From positions 4,836,001 through 4,900,000 of the forward strand of contig OY783223.1 in NCBI GenBank assembly GCA_963678705.1: 64,000 bases of DNA, read 5' to 3'. The notes beneath the pieces were generated by a model. The model did no database searches. It was not told the origin of the DNA and saw nothing but the letters and a program-made list of their open reading frames with translations. The first letter of the stretch is position 1; each line of letters starts with the position of its first letter. This DNA is from Panorpa germanica (lineage: Eukaryota > Arthropoda > Insecta > Mecoptera > Panorpidae). Both the position numbers and the translations under genes were made by a program. Below are positions 9,725 through 21,944 of this stretch, piece after piece.

Positions 9725-11895
9725 ATATGCTCTAAGCTTAAAATAAAGTTGCTATACTTGGAGAACGATGCGCTATTGTTTTCTTTTGTATATCCTTGAT
9801 TAAGTGATACATTCAAATTTGAGCTTCGATTTTGAAGGGGCACAAATATATCTCAAAAATTATTTCTCCAGAAAACTTATGACATCACTCAACGCAGAGG
9901 AGGCCCTTGAACAGTGACATATTATTTAAAAAATGTAATGTAATTATTAAATATTAAACATTCATAACTAACGAAACAGAATTTAGAATTAAATACGATC
10001 TCTACATACAATAAAAAAAAAATAAGATAAGCATAGAGAAAGTCCTAAAGAATTTAAAATCAACTATAAATCTAATTCTAAACTATACTAATATAAACAT
10101 CAAAACTTTTGTGAAAACTTTCCACCTGGTTATATATTATATTAGAATAAAACTTCATAAAAAAGCTCATAGAAAAGTTTTTCCAATTTATAAACAATAA
10201 GGCACACCTGCATGCCTTTGCTTTATGCTTCTTTAATACATAGCTTCTTAAACTATGTGGCACTACTCATTTTATTGAGGTGCTTTATTCAAATATAATT
10301 TTTCTATTCATCGCTTAACATATTAACTGTTTAGTATATAAAAAAATGTAACTTAAAGAGAACAGAAATAAAAAGAGTATCCGTTTCGAAGGCATTTCGG
10401 ATCAAAAACGGAGGCGAAAGTTTCAGAAACAAAAATACATTACCCCACCCCATTAATTTAAGCTTTAAAATACGAAATTTCTTTTCAAATATATTTTCTA
10501 CCTGTGGTTTAGAACGTGCTTCGAAAAATCTTACTCAAATTGTAACCAGGCTATTCGACATTACTACGATACGAAAAAATGTTTATACGGATATCGTCCA
10601 AATGTCGATTCCTATACTAGGTCGAGTTCTGAAATCATATTCGAGTTTTATAAGCTTATACGCTTTCGGGTTAATCTTTCTTGCTCAAATTTGGCGTAAT
10701 ACTGAATACAGTGCTACTAACTTACGGAAGAGGATTTTAAGAAAACAATTAGCGCGGGCTTTTTAAATTCCCGCTACCTTTTGAATACACCTCATAAGAA
10801 TACATAGCCATTTTGAGCATAGTAATTATGCAAAATGATTTAAGTCAATTCTTTCGTACTGGGAAGTGGTATTCTAATATCTCAATGAATAATACCAAAC
10901 GAAGACATACAAGTCCTTTAATCCATGCATTAGATATTAGATTTATGGTTTGCGATTGCCAGCATACTCTCTCTCTCTCGCTCCCACTCTATGCAAACCT
11001 CAACATAGTGGTACACAAGTATCGCTACAATTAATTTTATGTTGAAATAGAATTTCATTACAATTGTCAGTGACATAACTCCCCTCCTAACACTACTGTT
11101 ACTTCTCCACCTCTTCCACCCTCTGTTCCCTTCGACGTCTCGTTTCCTTATCAGGTTGTACTATTGTAGTTAGTTGTTCTTGTATGGTATCCTATTTGCT
11201 CGACGTTTGGTACAGCGAAACTACCTTACAGTATGTCTTTAGTGTACAAAGATCGTCAAACGGTGGTTTGGTTTATGTAAGGCCTACCCAGATGTAGTTG
11301 AGAACCTTATTTTTTAGATTTGCAGTGACGTTTCATTAAATTGATAATGCAAGCCGAAATTTTTTGCTGAAATACATACTGCTGAAACTACGGTAAGTAA
11401 AGTCACCAAAGCGGCACATAACATAAGAGGTTGTACATAAACAAAGTAGCTCCATTTTGGGCACTTTAGAACTTCTAGCTTCTCCAATGTGTCCAACTGT
11501 AGCTTTTATCCTGATCCACTCTGAGGCGGAACGTCTTTGCAAAGAAAAAGTAACTCCGGAAAAGTTAATTCTCTTAAAAATTATTGCGCTAACTCTGAAA
11601 CCCAATTTGTCATCGATGTATAACTAAAACCTTGTAATATAAAAGGCGAAAAATATCTTATTTAATTTGTCCTTGTTGATGGTTTCTCGGGCTGCTCAGG
11701 CAAGTAGCTTTCCATCGCTGCTGAATAATGTTCTTCTTATTTTTTAAACTTTATATTTCGTCAAAAAGAACGATCTATTCATGGCCACTCCCGTTTCAAA
11801 ACCAGGTCTCACAGGATCGAAAGTGGTCAGGATCGAAATGGAAAAAATGTCTTACGAAATCTTGTTCTAACAAAGACAATTTGAGTAGCCTTCGG
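9725..11895. other. Intergenic DNA, no gene recognised
   Basis: Short open frames at 10078-10263, 11314-11605 and 11728-11958 lack domains and convincing starts. A C/T-rich island is at 11078-11132 and a (TC) run at 10968-10982. Inverse-strand ORF content around 11340-11605 is somewhat GC-richer than its surroundings but is not recognisable as a protein. Confidence 0.4.
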
Positions 11896-11899
11896 TGCC

Positions 11900-12357
11900 T
11901 TCTTCTTCCAAGATATACAATTTGGTATGTTGCTATTTTTGTATTTCATTTAATTTAGAATATGAATTTAAAATATAAACTTAAAATTATGAATTTAGAA
12001 TAAAATATAACATTGGATTTACAATTGATGTTGACTCTTCAGAGTACGGAAATAGAATGATGACCAGTTTCGAAATTAGAATAGATCTTAGTTTAAAAAT
12101 ATAATGAAGTATGTACAGGTTCTCTTTTTCCAAGAAATACAATTTCGTATGTGCTATTTTTGTATTTTCTTTAATTTAGAATAAGAATTTAGAATATGAA
12201 TTTAAAATATAAACTTAAAATTATGAATTTAGAATAAAATATAACATTAGAGTAACAATTAATGTTGGCTCTTCCGTGTACGAAAATAGAATGATGGTCA
12301 GTTTCGAAATTAGAATAGTTCTGAGTTTAAAAATAGAATGAAGTAACTACAGGTTCC
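11900..12357 (+). repeat. Two-unit tandem duplication (~220-237 bp units)
   Basis: Unit 1 (about 11900-12117) and unit 2 (about 12118-12357) share (c)ttccaaga.atacaattt.gtatg, then the aatttagaatatgaatttaaa series, then taacatt...aat.gatgttg.ctctt, then cagtttcgaaattagaatag and caggtt. They differ by point changes and a ~15-bp extra aatttagaat module in unit 2. Each unit is itself built of short gaatttaga-like steps. No coding potential. Confidence 0.85.
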
Positions 12358-12630
12358 AACAAACTAGATATATGTGTCTTCAAATAAGCAGTACCATAGA
12401 CTAGCATTAATTAATATGAAAATATATAATATTAGTTACACAAAAACTTTGAGAACCTCTTGAGAGTGTAGTGCATAATCCTTGTCACTATATCCCAATG
12501 TGTCGTTAAGGTGGTGGTAGTTGAATCGAGTTGAAACCATTCCAAGTCTAATCTTCCACCCCCTCACTGCCCCACTCCTCACCCAGCGTCATTGCCACCC
12601 TACCTGAACCTCCCTTAACATCGGTAATTG

Positions 12631-12672
12631 TATAAACGCCTTTCCTCGGGGTGCATGGGTACAATAGTTAGT
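12631..12672 (+). promoter_or_regulatory. Candidate core promoter (TATA + initiator-like)
   Basis: TATAAACGC at 12631, followed about 37 bp later by ATAGTTAGTTCG, which resembles a weak arthropod initiator. It sits downstream of a GC-richer, C-rich stretch (12540-12600), and a small open frame with a PAPAPAPAA run follows at 12698-12886. Spacing is slightly longer than ideal and there is no supporting gene, so this is only a candidate. Confidence 0.25.
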
Positions 12673-12697
12673 TCGACCGTCGTCCAGTTCACCAGTT

Positions 12698-12886
12698 TTG
12701 TGTTCACAGCTACGAGATGCTACTAGAAGATATAGCTATACGACGAACGGCTATAATCTAGCTACAGATCAAGGTACCTACTACTGGTGCCTTTACTTTG
12801 GTCCTGCTCCTGCTCCTGCTCCTGCTGCTGATTCTATAAGTCCTGCGGGTTACAATTCGACGAGAATTACATGTCTAAAGCAATAG
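12698..12886 (+). other. Open frame with Pro-Ala repeat, status unknown
   Basis: A 62-codon frame that lacks an ATG start and contains GPAPAPAPAADS, encoded by a (CCTGCT)n microsatellite. The region is less AT-rich than its surroundings and lies just after a TATA-like box. It could be part of a 5' exon or simply a microsatellite in an open frame. A similar (CCTGCT)n run occurs at 16898-16921. I do not recognise a protein. Confidence 0.2.
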
Positions 12887-12889
12887 GTG

Positions 12890-14160
12890 TTACTACTATA
12901 ACCTGTCTCTTTCTGTTATATTATATGTATATATTGGTTTCTTTATCTATTTCTCTTTGACGCTTTGTGTAAGAAATGTTAGAAAGCTTACAAATGTAAA
13001 GACCTTTAGAGGTACGAGTATTATCACATGATGTATTAGCAGCAATTTAATTGGTAATTTCGTGTATTAGTTTCGCACAGAGACGAACTGGGCATTGAGA
13101 TGACGATTTTATGAAAAAAATATATGTATATATTTATTTGACTTTAAAATTATCATCATAAATATGAAAAGTAACATTTATATGAAGCCCAAGAAAAACA
13201 CAACATAATTAGAAAATTACTATCGATGTCTGGGAAATAGTTGAGAAGATGTAAAATAACAGTTATCACATTTACATATATTTAAGATTTATTTAACATA
13301 AAAAGTTTATCTTTTACATAAATAATTGTAGGTTAATATAAGAAAAATATTCGAAAAGTAATCGCAGTTATTGAGTAGTCTCACCACGTGTTGGGTCGTA
13401 GTAGTGGTCGTTGTTGAGCATTTCGGCGTAATGTTTAAACATAACGCAAAACTTTACTTTATATGATTCGGAAAGAGATATTTTATTGGATTTTATTCTA
13501 ATATAGAATTATGTTAAATAAGCTTAATAAAATTTATTTTAGTTCATATTTAACTGCTATTTATACATTTTTCCTCATACCATAACCTAACTTAATAAAT
13601 AAACAATGTTCATTATCATTTGGAATATATGAAAAATTCTTTTATGAAAAATTTATTTTGTTTGTAGATATAGCTTTTGCTACAGAGCTATTTAATCAAC
13701 TATCGCAATCCTTAATTTTTTCAACGCTCGCAACTAAGTAGAACGGGAAAAACAGCGGTTGTGAGCGTGATTGTTGTGAACGCACTCATCGTCATTGTTA
13801 TATCGGCGCATTCTGTGACTCAAAAGGCTCTTATTTTATAATGTTATATTTGTTTTGTCAGGTTTGTTTAGTTGAGGATAAAATTTGACATATAACTGTA
13901 TACTCGACTTAAAATACTGTTTTTGAACTTGTCTCACTAAATAATTAGACGATCTATATACCTAACAAAGTATATATTTCAAATATATTTTAATTAATAA
14001 AACGCTTAGTATAATTTGTAATCACCCTGTACTGTACTTCATCTATTGACGTTGATTGCTTATTGTACACAGTTTATAACAAAGCGTCATTCTGTTACAT
14101 ATTATCCATTATCACATGTACCGGCAATGGCACTGGCAATGGCAATGGCAAGGCAACAAA
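12890..14160. other. AT-rich intergenic DNA
   Basis: Nothing recognised. A GC-richer patch is at 13380-13440 and another at 13715-13815. A short ggcaat hexamer repeat is at about 14124-14153. Confidence 0.4.
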
Positions 14161-14165
14161 ACCAA

Positions 14166-14221
14166 TGACGTCACAACCCAAGCGGTTTTAGTAATAATTA
14201 CACTTTGAACATGTGACGTCA
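14166..14221. promoter_or_regulatory. Pair of perfect CRE palindromes (TGACGTCA)
   Basis: TGACGTCA occurs at 14166-14173 and again at 14214-14221, 48 bp apart. The second sits inside a larger near-palindrome, ACATGTGACGTCAC-tc-ACATGT (14209-14230). TGACGTCA is the full binding site of CREB/ATF-type bZIP proteins. No gene is identified nearby, so a regulatory role is inference. The family-A MITE begins about 250 bp downstream. Confidence 0.4.
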
Positions 14222-14473
14222 CTCACATGTTCATAATTATTACCTGCATATCTATAATTAAAACTATAAACAGAAGCACAGGTTGGAACACGTACGGAAT
14301 TAATTTGATTATCGGTAAATAGGTGAATGGGAGGTGCAAGAAGAGAGAGGAGAGAGGTGCTGACGTTTATATAACACTTGTGAAAAGTGACGCGTTTATC
14401 CAATTTAATTATCTTAATTATAGTGCAGCAATTATGTAAGTCGTGCTTAACTACAAAATATGAGAATGCTAGC

Positions 14474-14970
14474 GCTTTTAGCGCTAGAAATGGTCGGCCA
14501 TATTTGTATGACGTGAAATGCATTTTAACGTCAGTTATTTGTTGAGTAGGTCAGTGCTGCGGTAATGTTTTGTAGCTGTTGGTAATCAAATAATCAAGTC
14601 AAGTCAAAGAATAATAAGTTTTTATTTTATTTAACCCTGCTAAGGCAGACATATTATTCAAATTTGATTGTTCCTTGAAATAACTGTAAATAATATTTGA
14701 TATTTTGATATATAAATACATATAGCAGAGATTTATGATCTGTAAGGTTGGTATCCTTACACAAGGATTGTGATGTCACATGCACTTGGAATGTGTACAA
14801 CGTTGAATCCTTTTAATAATTACAGAGACAAAATATCTTTTTAATTGTTAATATCTCCTAACATATAAGGAGTTATTAAAAAATAATTGGACATTTGAGG
14901 TTCTAGTAACCCACTTTATCAATATGTAGTACAGTTTTATAGAAATTAAGACATAGGACACAAGCCCATT
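14474..14970 (+). mobile_element. Family-A MITE, 5' truncated
   Basis: Begins within the family at ttttagcgctagaaatggtc, missing the first ~140 bp, and ends in the 16-bp terminal repeat aggacacaagcccatt. It carries all internal blocks, including tgtgatgtcacatgcacttgg and the gaacatttgaggttctag-like end region. Non-coding; reverse-strand open frames here are shadows of the repeat. Confidence 0.88.
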
Positions 14971-16129
14971 ACTTATTTTTGGTATCAGAAATGCAACGTA
15001 ACATCGCAATGAGAAATCACGTTCACAATAAAATCGACAGATCACGATGCAATTTTAAGTAATTTTCAAGCAAATATGTTATATATGGCTAAAAATTTAA
15101 ATTGAATATTGAAATCACCCGGATAACTTGCATAAAACTTATAAATTTATAGCAACAAAGTCATCCACATATAAATTAGGAAAATATATAGCATAATAAT
15201 AAATATTAGTTTAGCTGATATCACTTCCACGTCAAACTTAAGCTATAAAAATCGAGTTTTATAGTTTTATTAGGTCAAAATATTCACATTTATGTACAAT
15301 CACGTGCAACTACCATACTTCATAACTCAAGTAAATAGATTTTTTCTTTAAAAAGTTTTCCGCCACATAAAACTATCTAGATGATGTCATAAGTTGTTTA
15401 TTTTATTTAAATAGTTTTGATATAAAAGTTTTTACTTCAAAAAGTCATATAGAAAGATAAGGAAACAGAAAACATTGAAAAGCAACCGCGTCAGTGTCAC
15501 TTTATTACGTTTACAACATCTTTATAGTTTTTGGTGCGTTTTCATCATACATTTTAATGTTCCAGGTGTCTGTTCGGTGTACTAAAATTTGTATGGGGTC
15601 CCGAAAGCGACTCTATTGAAAATTCTTTCATTTGCAGAGAATTTTTCGGTATTAAAAATGTTTCTTATGAACTTAGAATCATCTTCTGGAATCTTCTAAG
15701 AAAACAACATGTACAAGATGTAAACACAAGGCTAATAATTATTTAAGACTTTACTTTTTTATAAATTGCCAGTTCAAATGATATATAGGATGGTATTAAA
15801 GTACTCATATAATTTTAATGCTGGATTTACGTATCCATCTATTCACTAGAATAGAGTAGTAATTCATTTCCACACTGTAAACTTCTGTGTACAGAGTGTA
15901 AAGCTTCTCAATTTTTTTGAAAAAAAAAACCAATTCGAGCTTCACTTAAACCAACATAACATTAGATATTCTCTGTATATTCATTGTATATGTATATGTA
16001 TTGCATATATACATGAAATGAATATACATGACAGTACATACTATACTTTTGCATTTGCACATACCTATGACATACAGTGTAGGTTTTAAATCACAAAAGC
16101 CACTACATAAGATATGCCATATAATATAA
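14971..16129. other. AT-rich intergenic DNA
   Basis: No gene or repeat copy recognised. A tgtatatgtatatgta-type run lies near 15985-16025. Confidence 0.4.
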
Positions 16130-16447
16130 CTAGCTTTTACCCCCGTCGCAAGCGACGTCTGTCTTTTGTGTGTGAATTGAATTTCATGTCAAATTAGGTT
16201 TCATTTTTAAATTAATATATTTAACTCGTTCTATATAAATTTTACATATAGAAACAAATAATTTTTCATATAAACTGATTCGAGGACGCCAAAAGTCTTA
16301 GAATTTTTTTCTCTACGAAATAGGAAATTTTCAGAAACATTGACGGAGCCGTTTTCGAGCCATCATACGAATCGCGTAAACATATAAGAGACACCAAGAA
16401 AACAAGAAAAAAGGAATATAAACAAACAGTTGGAACATTATAATATA
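16130..16447 (-). mobile_element. Helitron-G copy 2 with intact 3' hairpin
   Basis: On the minus strand the element ends CGTCGC-tt-GCGACG, ten bases, then CTAG (16133-16130), then host T. A short GC hairpin about 10 nt before CTRR is the hallmark of a Helitron 3' end. Upstream it shares cgccaaaagtcttagaatttttttctctacg with copy 1. The 5' limit, near 16447, is where similarity to copy 1 ends. Non-autonomous. Confidence 0.82.
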
Positions 16448-16449
16448 GA

Positions 16450-17394
16450 ATAAATGAATGTAATACCTTGAATGAAGTATGTTTATCTAAATATTTTCTG
16501 GCTTCTTATCTTAAGAAATAATTGCTATTTTAATTTGTTTCAACTAATTAAAATAATATATTCAATTTGTTTCTAGAAAACATACCTTAAAATATTTAAA
16601 TACGTTTTATTCATTTTACGTTTAAAAAGAAAGTTCAAAATAATATTTTCTAAAACTTAGTTTAGGAAAAAAATCGAAAAATAAAGACAGATTTTTTGTT
16701 TAAGCTTTACTAATCTTACAAGCTTAATAAAAATAACAACTACGCTAAAACAGTAGGTGGAAGTGATACTTTAGGTCAGGTTCGAACCCGACGTTATCTT
16801 TAAGGGATATACAACTTTTATAAATTCCAATTGATGAGAATTTTGAGAGTCAGCGATATATGTTATCCTAGACTACGGTTTATACATCTAGACCAACTCC
16901 TGCTCCTGCTCCAGCTCCACCACATACAATGTAGAGGAGCAAATAGTGGTCATATCTCCGCTTACGTTTATCTGTGTGGTCTTTTGGCGTGGTCTTCTTC
17001 CCGCAAATAAATGATTGCGATATATCAAAAGAAACTCCGGTCAGCAATGCTCCCGGCATTTATACAAGGGAAATGTGGAAAATGTGGAAAACCAGGAAAA
17101 AGGACCAAATGCTTCCTACTACTACTACTACTACAACTACTACTACGCGACAAAACTAAAAAAGTAAAACAAGTACACTCAAAACGATATTATCTTAAAA
17201 AAATATGATTTAAAACTTGAGAAATATATTATATGTATACTATAATGTATAAGTATAGTGAGATGGGTTATTTATCGGTTTTAAAAATAATCTTCTTTTA
17301 AAATAAACTTTCTGGTCTTTTAATAAAATGAAGGAGAAGTAATTTTACTAAATATAATGGGCCTTTTATACGATCAGATCAGATCTAGAGTAGA
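16450..17394. other. AT-rich DNA with microsatellites
   Basis: Contains a (CCTGCT)n run (about 16898-16921) and a (CTA)n run (about 17113-17150); the open frames across them are low-complexity. A GGTTCGAACCC word at 16778-16788 is tRNA/SINE B-box-like but lacks an A-box and cloverleaf. No gene recognised. Confidence 0.4.
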
Positions 17395-17487
17395 TTTACC
17401 CGATTATTACCGGAGTTACACGAGAGCCTAACCAGGTCCTGACAGGGATCTAGTGAGGCTCTTATAAGGTTACCGCGATCGGGTAAT
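17395..17487. other. Strong imperfect hairpin, ~93 nt
   Basis: Arms TTACCCGAT (17396-17404) and ATCGGGTAA (17478-17486) form a 9-bp base stem. After an internal loop, GAGAGCCT pairs with GGCTCTT-side bases, and AGGTCC pairs with GGGATCT around a small TGACA loop. It is GC-richer than its surroundings. It could be a pre-miRNA-like hairpin, a decayed palindromic MITE, or chance; strand of any transcript is unknown. Confidence 0.5.
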
Positions 17488-18475
17488 TATAAAAATTAAA
17501 TTAAAATATTTATTACTAAAATAATATTACATTTGAATGCGTAAAAGCAGTTTCAAATTATAAATTGATAATCTCTGTGCATTTTCAGTCAGCCGAGTGC
17601 ATGTATTTTTATATTATTAATTGTATTACAGAATTACTGATTTATTTCTGCGCTACTCATTTTTCACAGTGTAGCCTTAGCCTAAGGAAAAGGTGTCTTA
17701 AGTATTTTTTCAACCAATTTTTTACAGTGCATTTTTAAAACACTAATATGTGTAACTTTAGTTAAAAAGTTCACAATCACTTATTTTTTTCATAAGACAA
17801 TTTTTAATTAATTAAAATCCACTAATTAAATTACAAATTACACATATTCAACAAATTATTTTAAATATTTAATGAATTGGGTTTAAGGTTATAATTACAT
17901 TAAAGTCATTTTCTTATTTAATGAGAAGGTATTTTAATTATTAAAACATTCTCTTAGATCTTTTTCAATTAAATCTAATATATACAGACGTTTTGGTATC
18001 AAGAAGTACATCATCTCATTTTTTAATTAAGGTGGAACGGAACCAATCAGAAAATAAGAAAAACACTTCGGATATAATCGTCTTACTAATACTTGTAAAG
18101 GAAAGTAAATATTTGTATTTATTAATTTTTTTAATAATTATTAATTTCAACTAAAAGTGTAGTTTTCTATTATGGTTCTTATTATATTTTCTATATTCAA
18201 TTAACCAACTTTGACGTCTAAGTTTCCCTGCGTGTTTCACCTTATTTTATACGTTGATGGCATCAATTCAATAGATTATATGTTTAAATAACTACATTTA
18301 CTGATATATTTCAAAAATACATGCAGCCATCTGAGAAAAACGACAATGACAATTGTTATGTAATATGATTGGATCGAGATTTAGATAAACAGACTAGATC
18401 AACAATCTATCAACTTAATCAGCAGCTTGTTACTTTAACTTCTTTTGTAATAAAGAAAGATAGAACAACAATAAG
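17488..18475. other. Very AT-rich intergenic DNA
   Basis: No coding or repeat signal seen; long aatta/attaaa runs. Confidence 0.4.
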
Positions 18476-18747
18476 AGTAACTAGAATTTAAAATCTCCGT
18501 CACACACAACAAAATATTGTTATAATTACATTCCATACGATCCCATACTAATAATGTCTCTTCAATAGCTTTGCTGACCATACACTTTAGAGATATTGAA
18601 GTAGTATATAATAGTATATAATCTTAATCTAACCAGTCCATGTACAAGCTATATCGCACAGTGATTATTAGCTCAAATAAATCTTGTTAGTTTCAAATAA
18701 AATAACTTGTTTTTTTTATTAAAGTTCAAACTAAATAAATTTTAATT
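18476..18747 (+). mobile_element. Putative LTR of a 17.6/297-type gypsy element
   Basis: This AT-rich segment ends ...ttttAATT directly before a tRNA-Ser-type primer-binding site. It contains duplicated agtatataat TATA-like words (about 18603-18622) and an AATAAA (about 18676), the expected promoter and polyadenylation signals of an LTR. The start is placed at AGTAACTAG because gypsy/errantivirus LTRs begin AGT and end ATT; that edge is uncertain. No gag, pol or env frame follows, so this is an LTR plus leader remnant. Confidence 0.5.
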
Positions 18748-18764
18748 GGCGCAGTCGGTAGGAT
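18748..18764 (+). other. Retroelement primer-binding site (tRNA-Ser type)
   Basis: GGCGCAGTCGGTAGGAT matches the primer-binding site known for the Drosophila 17.6/297 group, complementary to the 3' end of tRNA-Ser (…CGACTGCGCC before the terminal A). Its position directly after ...AATT is as expected for the 5' LTR boundary. Downstream DNA to about 18830 could be leader. Confidence 0.75.
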
Positions 18765-18769
18765 CTTAA

Positions 18770-21700
18770 GGTATTACAATCGCTGTAAATCTTTTAATTT
18801 TTATGGTTAACTTCGAAAAGCTACTAAAATAAAATTAAACTTTAATTATATATAACACATAGTTTAATAATAAAAGCTTAATATTAATATTAATTTAATA
18901 TTAATTGTAATTAAGTATTAAAGAAACTAAATATAATAAACTATGCTCTGCTCCTTTCCTCCTTAACATTTTTAACTTAAAACGTTTACAAAATGAAAAT
19001 TGAAAGATAACAAAGTCTAATTAATACTTATGCATATTTAAAACCTTCTTAAAAAGCACTTAGCTAAATGCAATATTAATTTAATAATGAATTTATAATT
19101 TCAAAACCCCTGAATTATATACAACCTATATTACATCATATTAGGAATGAACGTAAAAAAATGTAATAGCGCTTGAAATATTAAAGTTGTGTTTTGTGTA
19201 ATCTATATAGAGTAGGTAAAATTTTTTATTTTATATTATGATTTAGTAATTAATATGAAATTAATAGGAACCAATGGTAGGCTTCATTGCCGTGGATGTT
19301 GAAGCATTTAAACCAGATATTATTCAAACATTTTATATTTAAATGATTTTTTTGTTTTTTGTAATAAACCAAGATAGAAATATAATAAACAGAGTTATGA
19401 GGCTGTGTAGTTTATGAAATCTAATCTCTTCTCTTGTTTTAATACGTCACTGCAGAGGTAAACAATACCATGGTAATATGACGGTTTGTTTTACCATAGA
19501 ACAACATTAAAACTAACTATAATATAAAATCTGCATATAAAGCTCAACCCAAACCGTGTACAACACCCCCCCCCCCCCTATTCCGTGTACCCCTTTCCCA
19601 ACGTATCCTATATCATATAATAAACTAATATTAAAATTACTATGAAAATATAAACAAAGAAAAACAATTTTCAAGCTTAAAAATAAGGGTTTTGTTAAAA
19701 TATTATACTTCATATATAGCCAATGGGGTAAACATGTCATGTCCGTGACCATACTGAACCCTAGATCAACCCCACCAAAACCCCCTTCAAAATATAAGGG
19801 TAGTAACACCCCCCTGAAGTCCTGAAAGCACCCTAGCACCCGGGGGTGTTTTAGCTAGTGACTTGTATGGTGGTATAGCTATAATACAAAATATACACTG
19901 ATGTCCATATAGTTATAGCTGTAACTCTACCCCTCCTTCTCTTTCTCCTGCCAACCCACCAACTCTACACCACATCTAGAAATAGGGTGAAAAACTGAAA
20001 ACTGCTATAGTTAGAAAATGTACAGGGTAAGTTTTAGGGGTACGTTTTTAAATGTAATAAATTTTATTTCTAGAAAATGGATACTCGTAAAAATATACAC
20101 GTTGTTTTTCTTGTCTAATTTCTTTTCAGTTAATACAATAAACAGAATTTTAGTTTTATTATTAGTAGAAAATATCTTATATTCAAAAACATTTTTTGTG
20201 CGCCCTTAGCACGCTTCATTAACCAGAATTGTGCTATCACAATTAAAAAAATTTAATTGGCTACCATTTAAGGAGAAGTACGAAATAATCCCGCTATATG
20301 GGGCCCTTATAGTCCCATATATTATATATTATGACTCAAATATCATATGAGTAATGATTTAGAAAAACTGAGTTTTGTGTTTCATTTGCTACCTTGAAAA
20401 AATTGCCCTATTTTCCTGGAGCTACAATGCGCTTGTTATTCGGTTTAGAGAAAAGACGTAAAATGAGATTTGTTCAAAAAATTGTCCTCTATTATATGGA
20501 TCTTACAAAGCTCTAGAATAAACCAAGAATGCCAAGATACTTGAAAGAACATTTTAAAAAGTCCAAATATTTAGTGGTTCTTAGGGTAAAAGTTGTACCA
20601 AAGTTTTTCGCATTGCAAAACTTGGTTTTCACTATTGGCCTTAATATATATAGGTTATACCTTTTTTGCAGTAAGCTACTACTTTAAGGACAAACCTAGC
20701 ACACAATCGTCACAATTTGTTAAACCAAGTCTGAGGGGATTATTCATATTTGCAATTTCTATCGATCATATTATCAGATCGCTCTTATCAATTACTTATG
20801 AGTCGTCTGACAAGTATGCATAAGGGTCATTTTATAATTTAAAACAAAATTGGTGAAATTTACAAACTGGAATAGCCTTCTTAATAAAAAACATATATGA
20901 AATTTTGTGTTTTCTGATTAATGCGCATAACACTAAAGTAATAGGAGTAATATATATTACAAAAATAACATCACAATTTAATTTTTAAATTTAAAAATCA
21001 ATGTACCAATAGCAAACGAACTATTCGTAAAAATATGCAACTACTACATAACTTAATTGTGTCAATTAATTATTAAAAAAGAAAATCAATAAACATAGAA
21101 TATTAAAATAAAAGATAAATTATTTTCAAAACACCCTGTAGCTAGAAAAACTGTATGAAAAAAATAACAAACCCTGTGCATATTTCCATAACAATATTTT
21201 TATTGAAATTACCAGAATTTCTTCTTTTTTATTGAATATTTTGTGTTTGGCGTATGCTTCTGTTTTTTTTACACATAGAATTCAACTCAATAATTTTATT
21301 ACGCCGGAAATATATGCAATCATAATAACAGATAGTTTATACATATAAAATATTATGTGAACATGCATTGTGAGTTGTTTATGTGGAATAAAATACAAAA
21401 TTGGAATAGAATTTGAAATTTTAGAATGTTTTATGATTATACAATGGATATGTTGTTGGAAATATAAGAGTAAATATAGAAATATGATCAAAATTTGTTT
21501 GTATTACATACTTTTCATTCGCGATATTGTTTCAAAAGTTATTTTAACAAATTGAATGAGAATGCATTACGAGATTAAAGAAAATAAAAATATTATACTA
21601 TCTATAATTGAAATCAATTTATAACAGAGTGTACAACATTATTAAAATATAAAACCAATTATATTGATATTTAATTAAAATACTGTTGAAAGTGTTACTA

Positions 21701-21940
21701 TGGTTGCATTTAACGCCTGCAATTATTATAAAAATACTAATACATACTTGCCGCAGGGTGCAATCAGTGTAACATCAAAGAACATGAACTCCAAAAGGTA
21801 TACACTTACCTAGAAAAGAGAGAAAATAAGAGTTAATACATAAATTTAATTACAAGATCTTAATTTAATTATAAAAGCTATGAAGTATCAGTATCAGAAA
21901 AATAGGTAGAGATAAAATTTAAATAGCCATCAATTTGCAA
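18770..21940. other. AT-rich intergenic DNA
   Basis: No gene recognised over about 3 kb. Notable only for a run of 13 C at 19566-19578, a C/T-rich island at 19925-19975 and a G-rich/C-rich patch at 19755-19850. Open frames at 19513-19839, 20018-20209, 20593-20823 and 21282-21555 have no domain, repeat partner or good start context. Confidence 0.4.
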
Positions 21941-21944
21941 ATAA

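Noticed and set aside
14188-14523. 111-codon minus-strand frame as a gene
   Set aside because: Its N-terminal third lies in family-A MITE sequence shared with four other loci; the rest lacks a domain.
16778-16790. GGTTCGAACCC as tRNA B box
   Set aside because: Palindromic word only; neither strand has a usable A-box or acceptor stem.
20018-21140. tacagggta (20018) and caccctgta (21129) as a transposon pair
   Set aside because: Only 6-8 bp match; sequence beyond the tips is unrelated.
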